NCBI RefSeq assembly: GCF_027460265.1
Contig: NZ_JAPZBC010000001.1
Location: 2,445,501-2,509,500, forward strand
DNA from: Streptomyces sp. WMMC940
GTDB taxonomy: Bacteria; Actinomycetota; Actinomycetes; Streptomycetales; Streptomycetaceae
DNA: 64,000 nt
Reading direction: 5' to 3'
The translations under genes and the position numbers were made by a program. This document shows positions 1 to 9,014 of the stretch, in pieces. The first letter of the stretch is position 1. Every line of letters starts with the position of its first letter. Under the pieces are notes generated by a model. It had not been told where the DNA came from and searched no databases. It saw nothing but the letters and a program-made list of their open reading frames with translations.

Positions 1-192
1 TATGACCCGAACGCCCACCGTCCGCACCAGCACCTGGTCTGCGCGCGCTGCGGCGCGATCCGCGACGTGCACCCCGGCGGCAATCCGCTCTCGGACCTGC
101 CCGACTCGGAGCGCTTCGGCTTCACGATCTCGGACGTCGAGGTCACGTACCGGGGCATCTGCCCGAACTGCGCGAGCGCCCAGGTGCACTGA
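1..192 (+). CDS. Fur-family metalloregulator, C-terminal fragment
   Basis: The window opens inside this gene; only the last 63 codons are present and the DNA-binding half lies off the left edge. The residues read ...HLVCARCGAIRDV..., then ICPNCASAQVH and TGA. Two CxxC pairs about 40 residues apart are the structural zinc site typical of the Fur/PerR/Zur dimerization domain, and the histidines before the first pair (HRPHQHLVC) fit the regulatory metal site region. Fur-family proteins repress promoters when loaded with iron, manganese, zinc or nickel, or when sensing peroxide. Which subtype this is cannot be decided without the N-terminal half. No catalase is visible downstream. Confidence 0.9.
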   Translation, partial: YDPNAHRPHQHLVCARCGAIRDVHPGGNPLSDLPDSERFGFTISDVEVTYRGICPNCASAQVH

Positions 193-478
193 CCCGCGGG
201 ATCGTTCACGCGGGGCGGGCCCCGCGGTCGTTCGCCGGGCGGGACGGCGCACGATCCGCCCGCCTCTCCGCCTTGGGCCTCCGGGACGTCCTCCACGTCC
301 GGGCACCCCGTTGCCGTCGGACGTCCGGGGCTCCTCGCTGCACCGCGTCCGACAGCCGGCAGCCGCCCTGCTCGGCCGCGCGAGGTCCAGCTCGCGCCGG
401 CCGTAACCGGTGGACGCGACCTGTCGGGTCGGCCTCCTCGCCCGAGCCGCCGTGCTGAGAAAACCGCCGGAGAACACC

Positions 479-509
479 GATGGCCCGGATCCACTGGATC
501 CGGGCCATC
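479..509 (-). terminator. Terminator hairpin after initiator tRNA copy 1
   Basis: A perfect 14-bp inverted repeat (gatggcccggatcc, 3-nt loop, ggatccgggccatc) sits 10 bp past the 3' end of the minus-strand tRNA. There is no strong U-tract, as is common in high-GC actinobacteria. Confidence 0.7.
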
Positions 510-518
510 GGCCTTCAG

Positions 519-592
519 TAGCGGGGACAGGATTTGAACCTGCGACCTCTGGGTTATGAGCCCAGCGAGCTACCGAGCTGCTCCACCCCGCG
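519..592 (-). tRNA. tRNA-fMet (CAU), initiator, copy 1
   Basis: Read on the minus strand this folds as a complete 74-nt tRNA with anticodon CAU. Initiator rather than elongator identity is shown by the GGG/CCC base pairs of the anticodon stem next to the loop and by the lack of a Watson-Crick pair at the acceptor end (C1 opposite U72), features that let initiation factors and formyltransferase recognise it. CCA is not encoded. A second identical copy lies at 3052-3125, on the far side of the Sel1 repeat gene. Confidence 0.95.
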
Positions 593-685
593 TCGGTGAA
601 CCCAACAGTACGTCACCGCGCGGACCAGAGCAAATCCATATCCGTTCAGCCGTTCGGGCTGGTGAGCGGGGTGACACGCCCTCCC

Positions 686-2836
686 TCAGGCCGTGAGCTC
701 CCGGTGCAGCGCCTCACGCAGCGCAGCCGCCCGGTCGGCCACCTCAGCGGGCCCCAGCTCCACCGCGCGGGCACACCAGCGCTGCCCCTCGGCGAGCTCA
801 CCCCGGCGCGCGGCCAGCAGGGCGAGCCGGAGCGCGGCGCGCCCGTGCCCGGCGCGGGCGGCGCGGGCCCACCACAGGGCGGCCTCACGCTCGTTGCCCT
901 CACGGGCGAGCAGCAGCCCCAGGTTGAACGCGCCGTTGCGGCTGCCGGCCTCCGCCGCCTCCCGGTACCAGCGGACGGCCTCGGTCACATCGCCACGGGC
1001 CGCCGCGAGCATGCCGATGCGCACCTGCGCCCGGCGGTGCCCCTGCTCGGCGGCTCGCTCGTACCACTCCTCGCACTCGGTCTTCTCGCCCATGGGCTCA
1101 CCGAGTGCGGGCGCGCCCGGCGGCGGCTGGCGCACGTCGAGCAGCGTCGCGAGCCGGAACGCCGCCTCGGCGCTTCCGCTGCCCGCGGCACAGCGCAGAT
1201 GACGCTCGGCCGACTGCTCGTCCCCGTCGCGCAGACAGGCCATCCCGACCTGCAGGGCCGCCTCGGTGTGCCCGGCAGCGGCGGCCCGCTCGTACCAGCG
1301 CAGCGCCGTACGGTCCTCGTCCCGGCCGGCGTACAGGATGCCGAGGTTGAACGCGGCGTCCACGCTGCCCGCCTCCGCGGCCTTGGAGAACCAGGGCTCG
1401 GCACCCACCGGGTCCCCGGCCTGCAGCAGCAGGACGGCGAGCGCGTTGGCGGCCTCGCGGTGCCCGGCGTAGGCGGCACGGCGGTACCACTGCTCCGCCT
1501 GGCCGGTGCGGCCCTGGGCCGCGCACAGCAGACCGAGGTTGTAAGCCCCGTTCACATCGCCCGCGTCCATCGCCGCGCGGTACCAGCGCTCGGCGGACTG
1601 CTGCTCACCGCGTGCAGCGTGCAGTGCACCCAGCGCGTTGGCAGCGTTGCCATCGCCGTCCTGGGCGGCCCGCAGCCACCACACGGCGGCGCTCCCCTCG
1701 TCGCCGGCGTCCTTCAGCAGGAACCCCAGCGCGCACGCGGCACGCGCCTCCCCGTCCTTGGCGGAGGTGAGGTACCAGCGCGCGGCCTCCTTCAGCTCGC
1801 CCCGGCGCTCCAGGATGCCGCCGAGGTGCAGCGCGGCCCGGCGGTGCCCGCGGGCCGCCGCCTGCCGGTACCACTGCTCCGCCTCGTCCGGATGCACGGA
1901 CGAGGCGGGTACCGCTCCCTCGGCGGTGCCGGACGGCACCACCGGCGCCGTCGTCGCGGAGGGCCCGGCGGCGCGTGCGACGGGAACGCGGGTCGCCTCG
2001 GCGGCGCGGTTGTCCGCCTCCGCGTGCTTGGACCTGTTCGCGCCCCTGGGCCGGTTCGCACCCTTCGCCTTCCGCGCGTCCCGGACCGCACCGGGGCGGT
2101 CGGCCGTGCCGAGGTCCTCGGCCGCCTCGACGAGACCGGCCTCGTCCTTTTCGGCCGCCGCGGTGGCGGGACGCCGGGCCCGGGGAGAGGACCCGCCCGG
2201 GGACCGCCGCTCCAGCGCGCGCGCCAGCCGGTAGGCGGCCTCACGGTGCCCCTGCTCGGCGGCCGCGCGCAACCAGCGCTCGGCGCCCTGCTCGCTGCGG
2301 TGCTCCAGCAGATCGGCCAGGCCGTAGGCGCCGAGGGCGTGCCCCTGTTCGGCGGACTGACGAAGCCAGTACTCGGCGGCCGGCTCGTCGCCCCGCTCCC
2401 GGAAGTGCCGGCCGAGCGCGTGCGCCGCTGCCGCGGAACCGGCGACCGCCGCGATCCGCCACCAGCCCGCCGCCTCATCGGCGTAGCCGCGCTGGTGCAG
2501 CAGCACACCCAGGTTGTTCGCGGCGGCGCGGTCGCCCTCGGCGGTGGCCGCGCGCAGATGCGGCTCCGCGCCGTCCAGGTCGCCCCGGCGCAGGAGCATC
2601 GCCCCGAGGACGCTCATGGACGCCACGTCCCCCGTCTCGGCGGCGCGGCGGTGCCGGGCCTCCGCCTCGGCGTCCGTCACGGGCAGGGGTTCCACGGGGG
2701 TCAGGGACTCGAGCGGGTCGACGGCGTCGATCGCCATCGCATCGGCCGCGCCCACCGCGGCCACCGCGGTGGCGGCGTGCTCGCGCGCAAACCGCCCCGT
2801 TTCCAACAGCGTTGTCCCGTCCCCCATAAATTCCAT
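686..2836 (-). CDS. Sel1/TPR-like repeat protein
   Basis: 716 residues. After about 60 acidic N-terminal residues it is built from some 15 to 18 degenerate 35-37-residue units of the Sel1 type (pattern A..WYR.AA..GH..AA..LG.L....G....A), for example EQWYRRAAYAGHREAANALA. A Pro/Ala/Lys-rich, low-complexity insert at roughly residues 225-315 splits the repeats into two blocks. No signal peptide or membrane segment is seen, so a cytoplasmic protein-protein interaction scaffold is likely; Sel1 repeats have no catalytic role. The start is ATG 2836; an ATG three codons in (2827) is an alternative and neither has a strong Shine-Dalgarno. The gene stands alone between two identical initiator tRNA genes, all on the same strand. 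Its partner is unknown. Confidence 0.85.
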   Translation of the reverse strand: MEFMGDGTTLLETGRFAREHAATAVAAVGAADAMAIDAVDPLESLTPVEPLPVTDAEAEARHRRAAETGDVASMSVLGAMLLRRGDLDGAEPHLRAATAEGDRAAANNLGVLLHQRGYADEAAGWWRIAAVAGSAAAAHALGRHFRERGDEPAAEYWLRQSAEQGHALGAYGLADLLEHRSEQGAERWLRAAAEQGHREAAYRLARALERRSPGGSSPRARRPATAAAEKDEAGLVEAAEDLGTADRPGAVRDARKAKGANRPRGANRSKHAEADNRAAEATRVPVARAAGPSATTAPVVPSGTAEGAVPASSVHPDEAEQWYRQAAARGHRRAALHLGGILERRGELKEAARWYLTSAKDGEARAACALGFLLKDAGDEGSAAVWWLRAAQDGDGNAANALGALHAARGEQQSAERWYRAAMDAGDVNGAYNLGLLCAAQGRTGQAEQWYRRAAYAGHREAANALAVLLLQAGDPVGAEPWFSKAAEAGSVDAAFNLGILYAGRDEDRTALRWYERAAAAGHTEAALQVGMACLRDGDEQSAERHLRCAAGSGSAEAAFRLATLLDVRQPPPGAPALGEPMGEKTECEEWYERAAEQGHRRAQVRIGMLAAARGDVTEAVRWYREAAEAGSRNGAFNLGLLLAREGNEREAALWWARAARAGHGRAALRLALLAARRGELAEGQRWCARAVELGPAEVADRAAALREALHRELTA

Positions 2837-3014
2837 CGTCGCACCACCCGCAACCCGCGTACACCTGGTATACCGCAGCCAGTGAGGTCACTTCAGCGTT
2901 TTGTCGACATGCCCACAGAGAGACAAGTCAAACACGCATCACCTCAGGACGCCGGACTCAACTCGCCCCAAACGGGACACACTTCGGGAACAACCGCCCT
3001 TGACACACGCCGAA

Positions 3015-3040
3015 GGCCCGGATCCTGATGGATCCGGGCC
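3015..3040 (-). terminator. Terminator hairpin after initiator tRNA copy 2
   Basis: An 11-bp perfect inverted repeat (ggcccggatcc, 4-nt loop, ggatccgggcc) lies 12 bp past the 3' end of the second tRNA. It shares the core of the hairpin at 479-509, so tRNA and terminator were probably duplicated together. Confidence 0.7.
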
Positions 3041-3051
3041 CTCGATCTCAG

Positions 3052-3125
3052 TAGCGGGGACAGGATTTGAACCTGCGACCTCTGGGTTATGAGCCCAGCG
3101 AGCTACCGAGCTGCTCCACCCCGCG
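3052..3125 (-). tRNA. tRNA-fMet (CAU), initiator, copy 2
   Basis: Identical over its full 74 nt to the initiator tRNA at 519-592: CAU anticodon, GGG/CCC anticodon stem, unpaired acceptor end. It lies 62 bp past the stop of the UPF0182 gene on the same strand, and upstream of the Sel1 gene. Confidence 0.95.
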
Positions 3126-3187
3126 TCGTTGTGTACCTACCGTACCACGGTGCGGAGTGGAGCCTGTCCGGTGAACCACCCGTTCGG

Positions 3188-6098
3188 TCAGCCTCCGGGT
3201 TTACGCGCCGGTGCACCGGGGGCCTGCGACTGTGCCGCCGCCGCCCGCTCGAGCGCCGCCTGCAGATCCGCCTGGGCCTTGCCGTAGGCCGTCCAGTCGT
3301 TCTTCTTGAGCGCCTCCTGGCCCGCCTCGTACGCCTTCTGGGCGTCCGCGATGGCCTGCTTCAGCGCCGCGCTGCCCGTCGCCGGCGGCTGGGGCGTGGT
3401 GTCACCCGGCTCCGTCGGCGGCGGCGTCGTGGGCGGCGGCTCGGCGCCCTCCACTCCGAACACCGCGTTCAACGCCTCCGCCAGGCTGTCCTTGAAGACC
3501 GGCTTGCCGCCGTAGGACACCGCCACCTTCTTCAGCAGCGGGTAGTTGGCGGCGCCGCCTCGGGCGTACACCGGCTCGACGTACAGGAAACCGCCGTCCA
3601 GCGGAACCGTGAGCAGGTTGCCGTAGTCGATCTCCGAGTCGGTACCCCGCAGGTCACGGACGAAGGTCGCGACCTCCGGAACACTGTTGAGCTCGCTCTG
3701 CACCTGCGAGGGGCCCTGGACGGTCGAGGTCACCCTCAGCAGTCTGATCGAGCCGTACCCCTCGCTGTTCGCGTCGGCGTCGACGGCCATGAACGCGCCC
3801 AGGTTGGGCCGTCCGCTGGGCGTGAACGTCGTCGTCAGCGAGAACTTCTGCTCCTGCTCGCCCGGCATCTTCAGGCTCAGGTAGTACGGCGGGACCGCGC
3901 TGCCGTCCTTCTGCGTCGGGTCGTTCGGCACCTGCCAGGCGTCACTGCCGGTGTAGAACTGCTCGGGGTCGGTCACGTGGTACCGCGTGAGCAGTTCGCG
4001 CTGGACCTTGAACATGTCCTGCGGGTACCGGAGGTGGGCCAGCAGTTCCGGCTCGATCTCGTTCTTCGGCTTGACCGTGTCCGGGAACGCCTTCATCCAG
4101 GTCTTCAGGACCGGGTCCTTGGTGTCCCACTGGTACAGGTCGACCGTGCCGTCGTACGCGTCGACGGTGGCCTTCACCGAGTTGCGGATGTAGTTCACCT
4201 GGTTCTGCTGCGCGACGACGGCCCGCTGGCTGTCCGTCAGCGAGTCGGCCGTGGTGTCCCCGAGCGTGGTGCGCGATGCGTAGGGGTACCCGTTCGTCGT
4301 GGTGTAGGCGTCGACGACCCACTTGATACGGCCGTCGACCACCGCCGGATAGGCGTCCCCGTCGATGGTCAGCCACGGGGCCACCGCCTCGACGCGCTCC
4401 TTGGGCGTGCGGTTGTAGAGGATCCGCGAACCGTCGCCGATCGCCCCGGAGTAGAGGATCTGCGGCTCGCTGAACGCCACCGCGTACGCGGCCCCGGTTG
4501 AAGGCCCCGGAGAGGTCGACCCCGCTCTTGCCCTTGAAGCTGGTCGTCACCTCGCCGTTCTTCTCGTAGTCCAGCTCCTTCTGCGGGCCGCCGACGATCG
4601 AGTACTGCTCGGTCTTCTCGCCGTAGTAGACCCGCTGCTCGTAGGTGCCGAGCTGGCCCTTGGTGGGCAGGCCGGACTCGATGAAGTCCGGGGCGCCGAC
4701 CGTGCCCTGGTCCTCGTCGGTGATCGTGTTCGTGCCCTTGGCCGCGATCGCGCCGTAACCGTGGGTGTAGGTGAAGTGGTCGTTGATCCAGTTGCGCTTG
4801 GGGATGCCCTTGATGTTGAGCTCGCGCAGACCGATGACCGTGTCCTGCGGCTTGCCGTCGGGGCCGGTGTACCGGTCCACGTCGAGGGTCGCGGGGAACT
4901 GGTAGTACTTGCGCTCCTGCTGGAGCTGCTGGAAGGCGGGCGAGACGATGTTCGAGTCGACGAGCCGGTAGCTGGCGGCCGTGGCGGCCTGCTCGCGCTG
5001 CTCGGCCTTCCGCTTCGGGTCGCCCTTGCCCCCGTAGTTCTCGGACTTCGCCGCGTCGATGCCGTACGCCTGGCGCGTGGCATCGATGTTCTTCTTGATG
5101 TACGGGGATTCCTTGGCCTGCTCGTTCGGCTGGACCTGGAACTTCTGCACGATGGCCGGGTACAGGCCGCCGATGAGGATGGCCGAGAGCACCATCAGCC
5201 CGAATCCGATCACCGGCAGCTGCCAGGTGCGCCGCCACAGCGTCGCGAAGAACAGCACGGCGCAGATGACCGCGATGCAGAACAGGATCGTCTTCGCGGG
5301 CAGATACGCGTTCGCGTCCACGTACCGCAGGCCCGTCCAGTTGCCCGCGGCCTTGAAGTCACTGGACTTCACGGCCAGGCCGTACCGGTCCAGCCAGTAC
5401 GCGACGGCCTTGAGCGCGACGAAGATGCCGAGCAGCACCGACAGATGGCCGGTGGCCGCCGCGGTGGCGCGCGCCCCGGGGCTGGTGACGCGCAGCCCGC
5501 CGTAGAGGTAGTGGGTGAGGACCGCGGCGATCAGGGAGAGCACGGCCGCGGCGAAGCCGAAGCCCAGCAGGAACCGGTACCAGGGGAGGTCGAAGGCGTA
5601 GAACGCCACGTCCATCCCGAACTGGGGGTCCTTCTGGCCGAACGGCACGCCGTTGACCCACATCAGCCACGTGCGCCACTGGGAGGACGCGGACGCTCCG
5701 GCGATCAGCCCGACCAGCGCGGTGATCCCGAGGAGCACCCACTTCTTGTACGGAGCGATGCCCATCCGGTACCGGTCGAGGCTCTGCTGCTCGAGCGACA
5801 TCGCGCTCAGCGGCGGCCTCAGCCGGTGCGCCAGCCAGATGTTCAACCCGACCGCGGCGGCCATCAGCAGGCCGAAGACCGCGAACAGCCCGATCTTGGT
5901 CCAGAGGGTCGTGGTGAACACAGACGAGTACTTCACCGAGCGGTACCAGAGCCAGTCGGTCCAGAACCCGGCGAACATGACAAAGGCCATGGCGAGCACG
6001 GCCAGCACGCCGAGCGTCATCAGCAGCGTCCGTACGCGCCGGGACGGCCGGCCCACTCTGATCCGTGGCCCGGTCGGGCCTCCGCCGCGGTCCGGCAT
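3188..6098 (-). pseudogene. UPF0182 family membrane protein, interrupted by a +1 frameshift
   Basis: Two adjoining minus-strand frames together encode one UPF0182 protein. The first (from ATG 6098, starting [10 protein letters not shown]) carries seven or so membrane segments and runs to ...LSGAFNR; the second resumes with [11 protein letters not shown] and continues to a Pro/Thr-rich linker and a helical C-terminus. The break is one extra C in the CCCC run at 4492-4495 (extra G in the coding strand). Removing it restores about 969 residues, the normal size for this family. Without correction the first frame runs on to 3942 through nonsense. It is either a real loss of function or an assembly error in a homopolymer; strong codon bias on both sides suggests recent damage or an error. 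The function is unknown; orthologues (Rv3193c in M. tuberculosis) are conserved, large, multi-pass proteins with an extracytoplasmic half. Upstream in-frame ATG codons exist, but 6098 matches the family start. Confidence 0.85.
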
Positions 6099-6216
6099 CT
6101 GGAAAGCCAACGTGCGCCCCTCGAAGTTCGCGGTCGTGTAATGCGTTGTACGGGTGCCGTCCCATGCGTCCGACACCTCTGCGGTAGGCCCACGCGATCG
6201 TAGAGCCCACTCATGC

Positions 6217-6242
6217 AACTTACTGAGGCTTTACCTAGTTCC
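6217..6242 (-). promoter_or_regulatory. Possible SigR-like promoter upstream of the UPF0182 gene
   Basis: Minus strand reads GGAAC, 18 nt, GTT. It has the SigR spacing but C instead of T at the last -35 position, so it is weaker than the three exact matches elsewhere in the window. It ends about 120 nt before ATG 6098, within the divergent intergenic region. Confidence 0.3.
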
Positions 6243-6276
6243 CGACTCCGGGGCCGAAGGAGGCAGGATATTGAGC

Positions 6277-6834
6277 ATGTCCAACGTTTCCCCCGGCGGC
6301 CCCCCGATGGCCGCGAGCCCGCTGACCCGTGCGGTGCTCGAAATCGACGAGTACGCGTCCGGCCTCGGCTGGGACCAGCCGGCCCGGCTCTTCGCCCTCG
6401 TCGACACCGCACAGCTGCGCACCCAGGAGCCGGGTCTCGCCGCCCAGCTCGGTCTCGACGACGGGGACGCGGCTGCCCCACTGACCCCGGTCGAGCAGGA
6501 CGAGATCCCCTCCGGCGCGCCGCTCGACGAGTTCCTCGGAACGATCGCCTGGCCCGACGCGGTGGCGGGATGCGCACTCACCGTGGAGCGGCTGATGCTG
6601 CCGCCGTCGGCGGAGACCTCCGTCCCCGAGGGCCTCGACGAGGCGGGCCTGGCCGAATGGGTGGCCGCGCATCCCGACCGCCAGGAGGTCCGGATGACCG
6701 TTGCGGTGCTGCGGGACGGCGCCCGCGAGTCGGCACTGAGGCTGCGGGAGAAGGACTCCCCGACCGAGGTGCTGACCGGTGCGGACCTGGTGCCGGGGCT
6801 GGCGGACGCCCTCTCGGCCACGTTCGAGGCGTAG
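6277..6834 (+). CDS. PPA1309 family protein
   Basis: 185 residues, acidic, with no signal peptide, membrane segment or recognisable catalytic motif. It resembles the actinobacterial PPA1309 family, which has no known function. ATG 6277 is preceded by aaggagg at 6257-6263; the in-frame TTG at 6271 has better spacing to that site (about 7 nt) and may be the true start, adding two residues. The gene is divergent from the UPF0182 gene and convergent with the YlbL protease; the same trio is kept together in related genomes, which hints at a shared envelope-related role but proves nothing. Confidence 0.75.
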   Translation: MSNVSPGGPPMAASPLTRAVLEIDEYASGLGWDQPARLFALVDTAQLRTQEPGLAAQLGLDDGDAAAPLTPVEQDEIPSGAPLDEFLGTIAWPDAVAGCALTVERLMLPPSAETSVPEGLDEAGLAEWVAAHPDRQEVRMTVAVLRDGARESALRLREKDSPTEVLTGADLVPGLADALSATFEA

Positions 6835-6840
6835 CAGCGC

Positions 6841-6874
6841 GGAGGGGCGTGCCGCGGTCGCGGCACGCCCCTCC
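6841..6874. terminator. Bidirectional terminator between convergent genes
   Basis: A 16-bp perfect inverted repeat (ggaggggcgtgccgcg / cgcggcacgcccctcc, nominal 2-nt loop) begins seven bases after the PPA1309 stop and lies 70 bp from the YlbL stop on the other strand. It can serve both genes. Confidence 0.75.
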
Positions 6875-6944
6875 GCCCCTGCCCGTCCCGCCCGGTGGTG
6901 CCCGGTCCGCGAGGCGCTGCCCCGGCGCGTTCCAGGGGCCCTTC

Positions 6945-8033
6945 TCAGCTCTTGGAGCAACTGGGCAGACCTGCGGTCTTCCCGCTGCGGATCTTCTCCA
7001 GGGACTTCGTCGCGTCGTCGATGGTCTTCACCCTGACCAGCGTCAGACCCTCGGGAATGTCGGAGGCGGCGGCGGCGCAGTTGTCGCTGGGCGTCAGGAA
7101 GTACTCCGCGCCCGCGTTCCGCGCACCCACGAGCTTCATCTCGATGCCGCCGATGGGGCCGACCACGCCCTGGTCGTCGATCGTGCCCGTGCCGGCGATG
7201 AACTTGCCCCCCGTGAGATCGGCGGGGCTGAGCTTGTCGACGATGCCGAGCGCGAACATCAGCCCGGCGCTCGGGCCGCCCACGTCGGCCAGCTTGATGT
7301 CGATGGCGAACGGGAAGGTGTGGTCCGTACCGGCCGTGATGCCCACGATCGTGCGCTTGGCCTGCTTCGAACGCACCGTTCCGACCTGGACGTCCTGGGA
7401 TCCCGTCGGCTCCTTGCCGGCCTTCTCGGCCGCGGCGGCCTCCTTGGCCGGGACGATCGTGAAGGTCACCTTGTCACCGGGCTCGTGCTTGACGACCGCC
7501 TTCGAGACGTCGTCCGGCTTCTTCACCGGCGTGCCGTCGACGGCCTTGATCACATCGCCCGCGTGCAGCGTGCCCTGCGCCGGGCTGTCCTTGCGGATCG
7601 AGGAGACGACGACACGGGACTGCACCGGGATCCCCAGCTCGCGCAGGGCCGCGACCTTGGCGCTCTCCTGGGACTGGCTGAACTCCTCCGCGTTCTCCTG
7701 GTTCGACTGCTCCTCGGTCTTGCCGTCCGGATAGAGCGTCTCGTGCGGCACCACGACGTTGTCATGGGCCAGCCAGCCGTACACGACCTCGGCCAGGTTC
7801 ATCCGGTAGTCCGCGCCCGTGACCCGGACCGTCGTCATGTTGAGGTGTCCGGAGGTCGGATGGGTCTTGCGGCCGGAGATCTGCAGGACCGGCTCGCCAC
7901 CGGAGTCACCGAGGGTGTTCACGGTGGGCCCGGGCGTCATCTCCGAGTAGGGCGGGGTCATGAGCACGCCCACGCAGAGCAGCACGATGAGAACCAGGGT
8001 GGAGGCGAGCATCGTCGCTGTGCGGCGTGGCAT
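6945..8033 (-). CDS. YlbL-type membrane-anchored PDZ / Lon-like (S16) protease
   Basis: 362 residues. Residues 8-27 form a single N-terminal membrane anchor with the rest outside the cytoplasm. A PDZ domain spans about 135-205 and a C-terminal Lon-type S16 protease domain about 230-345. The catalytic serine is in GGPSAGL and the lysine in EMKLVGARNAG, the Ser-Lys dyad of the Lon family; no AAA+ ATPase is present, so it is an ATP-independent YlbL/Rv3194c-like enzyme. In Bacillus YlbL degrades the cell-division inhibitor YneA after SOS; whether that holds here is not known. It converges on PPA1309 and is followed at a distance by a 56-residue membrane protein gene on the same strand upstream. 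Confidence 0.9.
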   Translation of the reverse strand: MPRRTATMLASTLVLIVLLCVGVLMTPPYSEMTPGPTVNTLGDSGGEPVLQISGRKTHPTSGHLNMTTVRVTGADYRMNLAEVVYGWLAHDNVVVPHETLYPDGKTEEQSNQENAEEFSQSQESAKVAALRELGIPVQSRVVVSSIRKDSPAQGTLHAGDVIKAVDGTPVKKPDDVSKAVVKHEPGDKVTFTIVPAKEAAAAEKAGKEPTGSQDVQVGTVRSKQAKRTIVGITAGTDHTFPFAIDIKLADVGGPSAGLMFALGIVDKLSPADLTGGKFIAGTGTIDDQGVVGPIGGIEMKLVGARNAGAEYFLTPSDNCAAAASDIPEGLTLVRVKTIDDATKSLEKIRSGKTAGLPSCSKS

Positions 8034-8132
8034 GGAACGACAGTACGGGACTGGTCCGTCAGTGCACCCCTCGGGCCGGTCCGTACGGGGCTCGCCGCGG
8101 ACTCGCGGCGGGGCCCACGGAGGTCGGTGTCG

Positions 8133-8303
8133 TCAGACGGCGTCCGTCCCTGAATGGGACCTCTCCATCGCGTCCCGGAACCGTGCGTAGCCGGCGAGTT
8201 CCGCGACATCGCCGGTGGTCCGGTTCCTCGATGCCCAGCTTCCCCATATCGCCGCGCCGATGGCAGCGAAAAGCGGAATCAGCAACCAAGCGAGTGCCGC
8301 CAT
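8133..8303 (-). CDS. Small single-pass membrane protein (56 aa)
   Basis: A 57-codon ORF with strong G/C third-position bias: MAALAWLLIPLFAAIG at the N-terminus forms one hydrophobic segment (residues 3-20), followed by WGSWASRNRTTGD and a charged tail. ATG 8303 has a good Shine-Dalgarno (gggagg, 5 nt away). It is too short to match any domain I know. It lies 100 bp upstream of the YlbL protease on the same strand, so cotranscription is possible and it could be a partner of that membrane protease; this is inference from position only. Confidence 0.7.
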   Translation of the reverse strand: MAALAWLLIPLFAAIGAAIWGSWASRNRTTGDVAELAGYARFRDAMERSHSGTDAV

Positions 8304-8439
8304 CACGACCTCCCTACCCCATGAGCTGGAACAACTGCTCGTACAACTGACCGATCAGCAGATTAACCGTTTGCCGCTTCAACGCTCGTGCCAGGGGGGC
8401 GGTTACGCAAATCGGGCCCGGGGCAGCTGAACGGCGCGG

Positions 8440-8898
<459 letters not shown>

Positions 8899-9014
8899 GC
8901 AGCCATCGTGCCGTACACCGCCGACAACGCGGAATAGCGCTTTCGACCGGCGGGCGACGACGGGGGTTGGAGCCTCCTACAGGCGGAGGGCCCGCCCGGC
9001 GCGCGGGAGACGTC

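Noticed and set aside
596..3028. 810-codon plus-strand frame opposite the Sel1 gene
   Set aside because: Shadow of the Sel1 repeats: codon bias fits the minus strand and the protein is Gly/Ala/Arg-rich without motifs.
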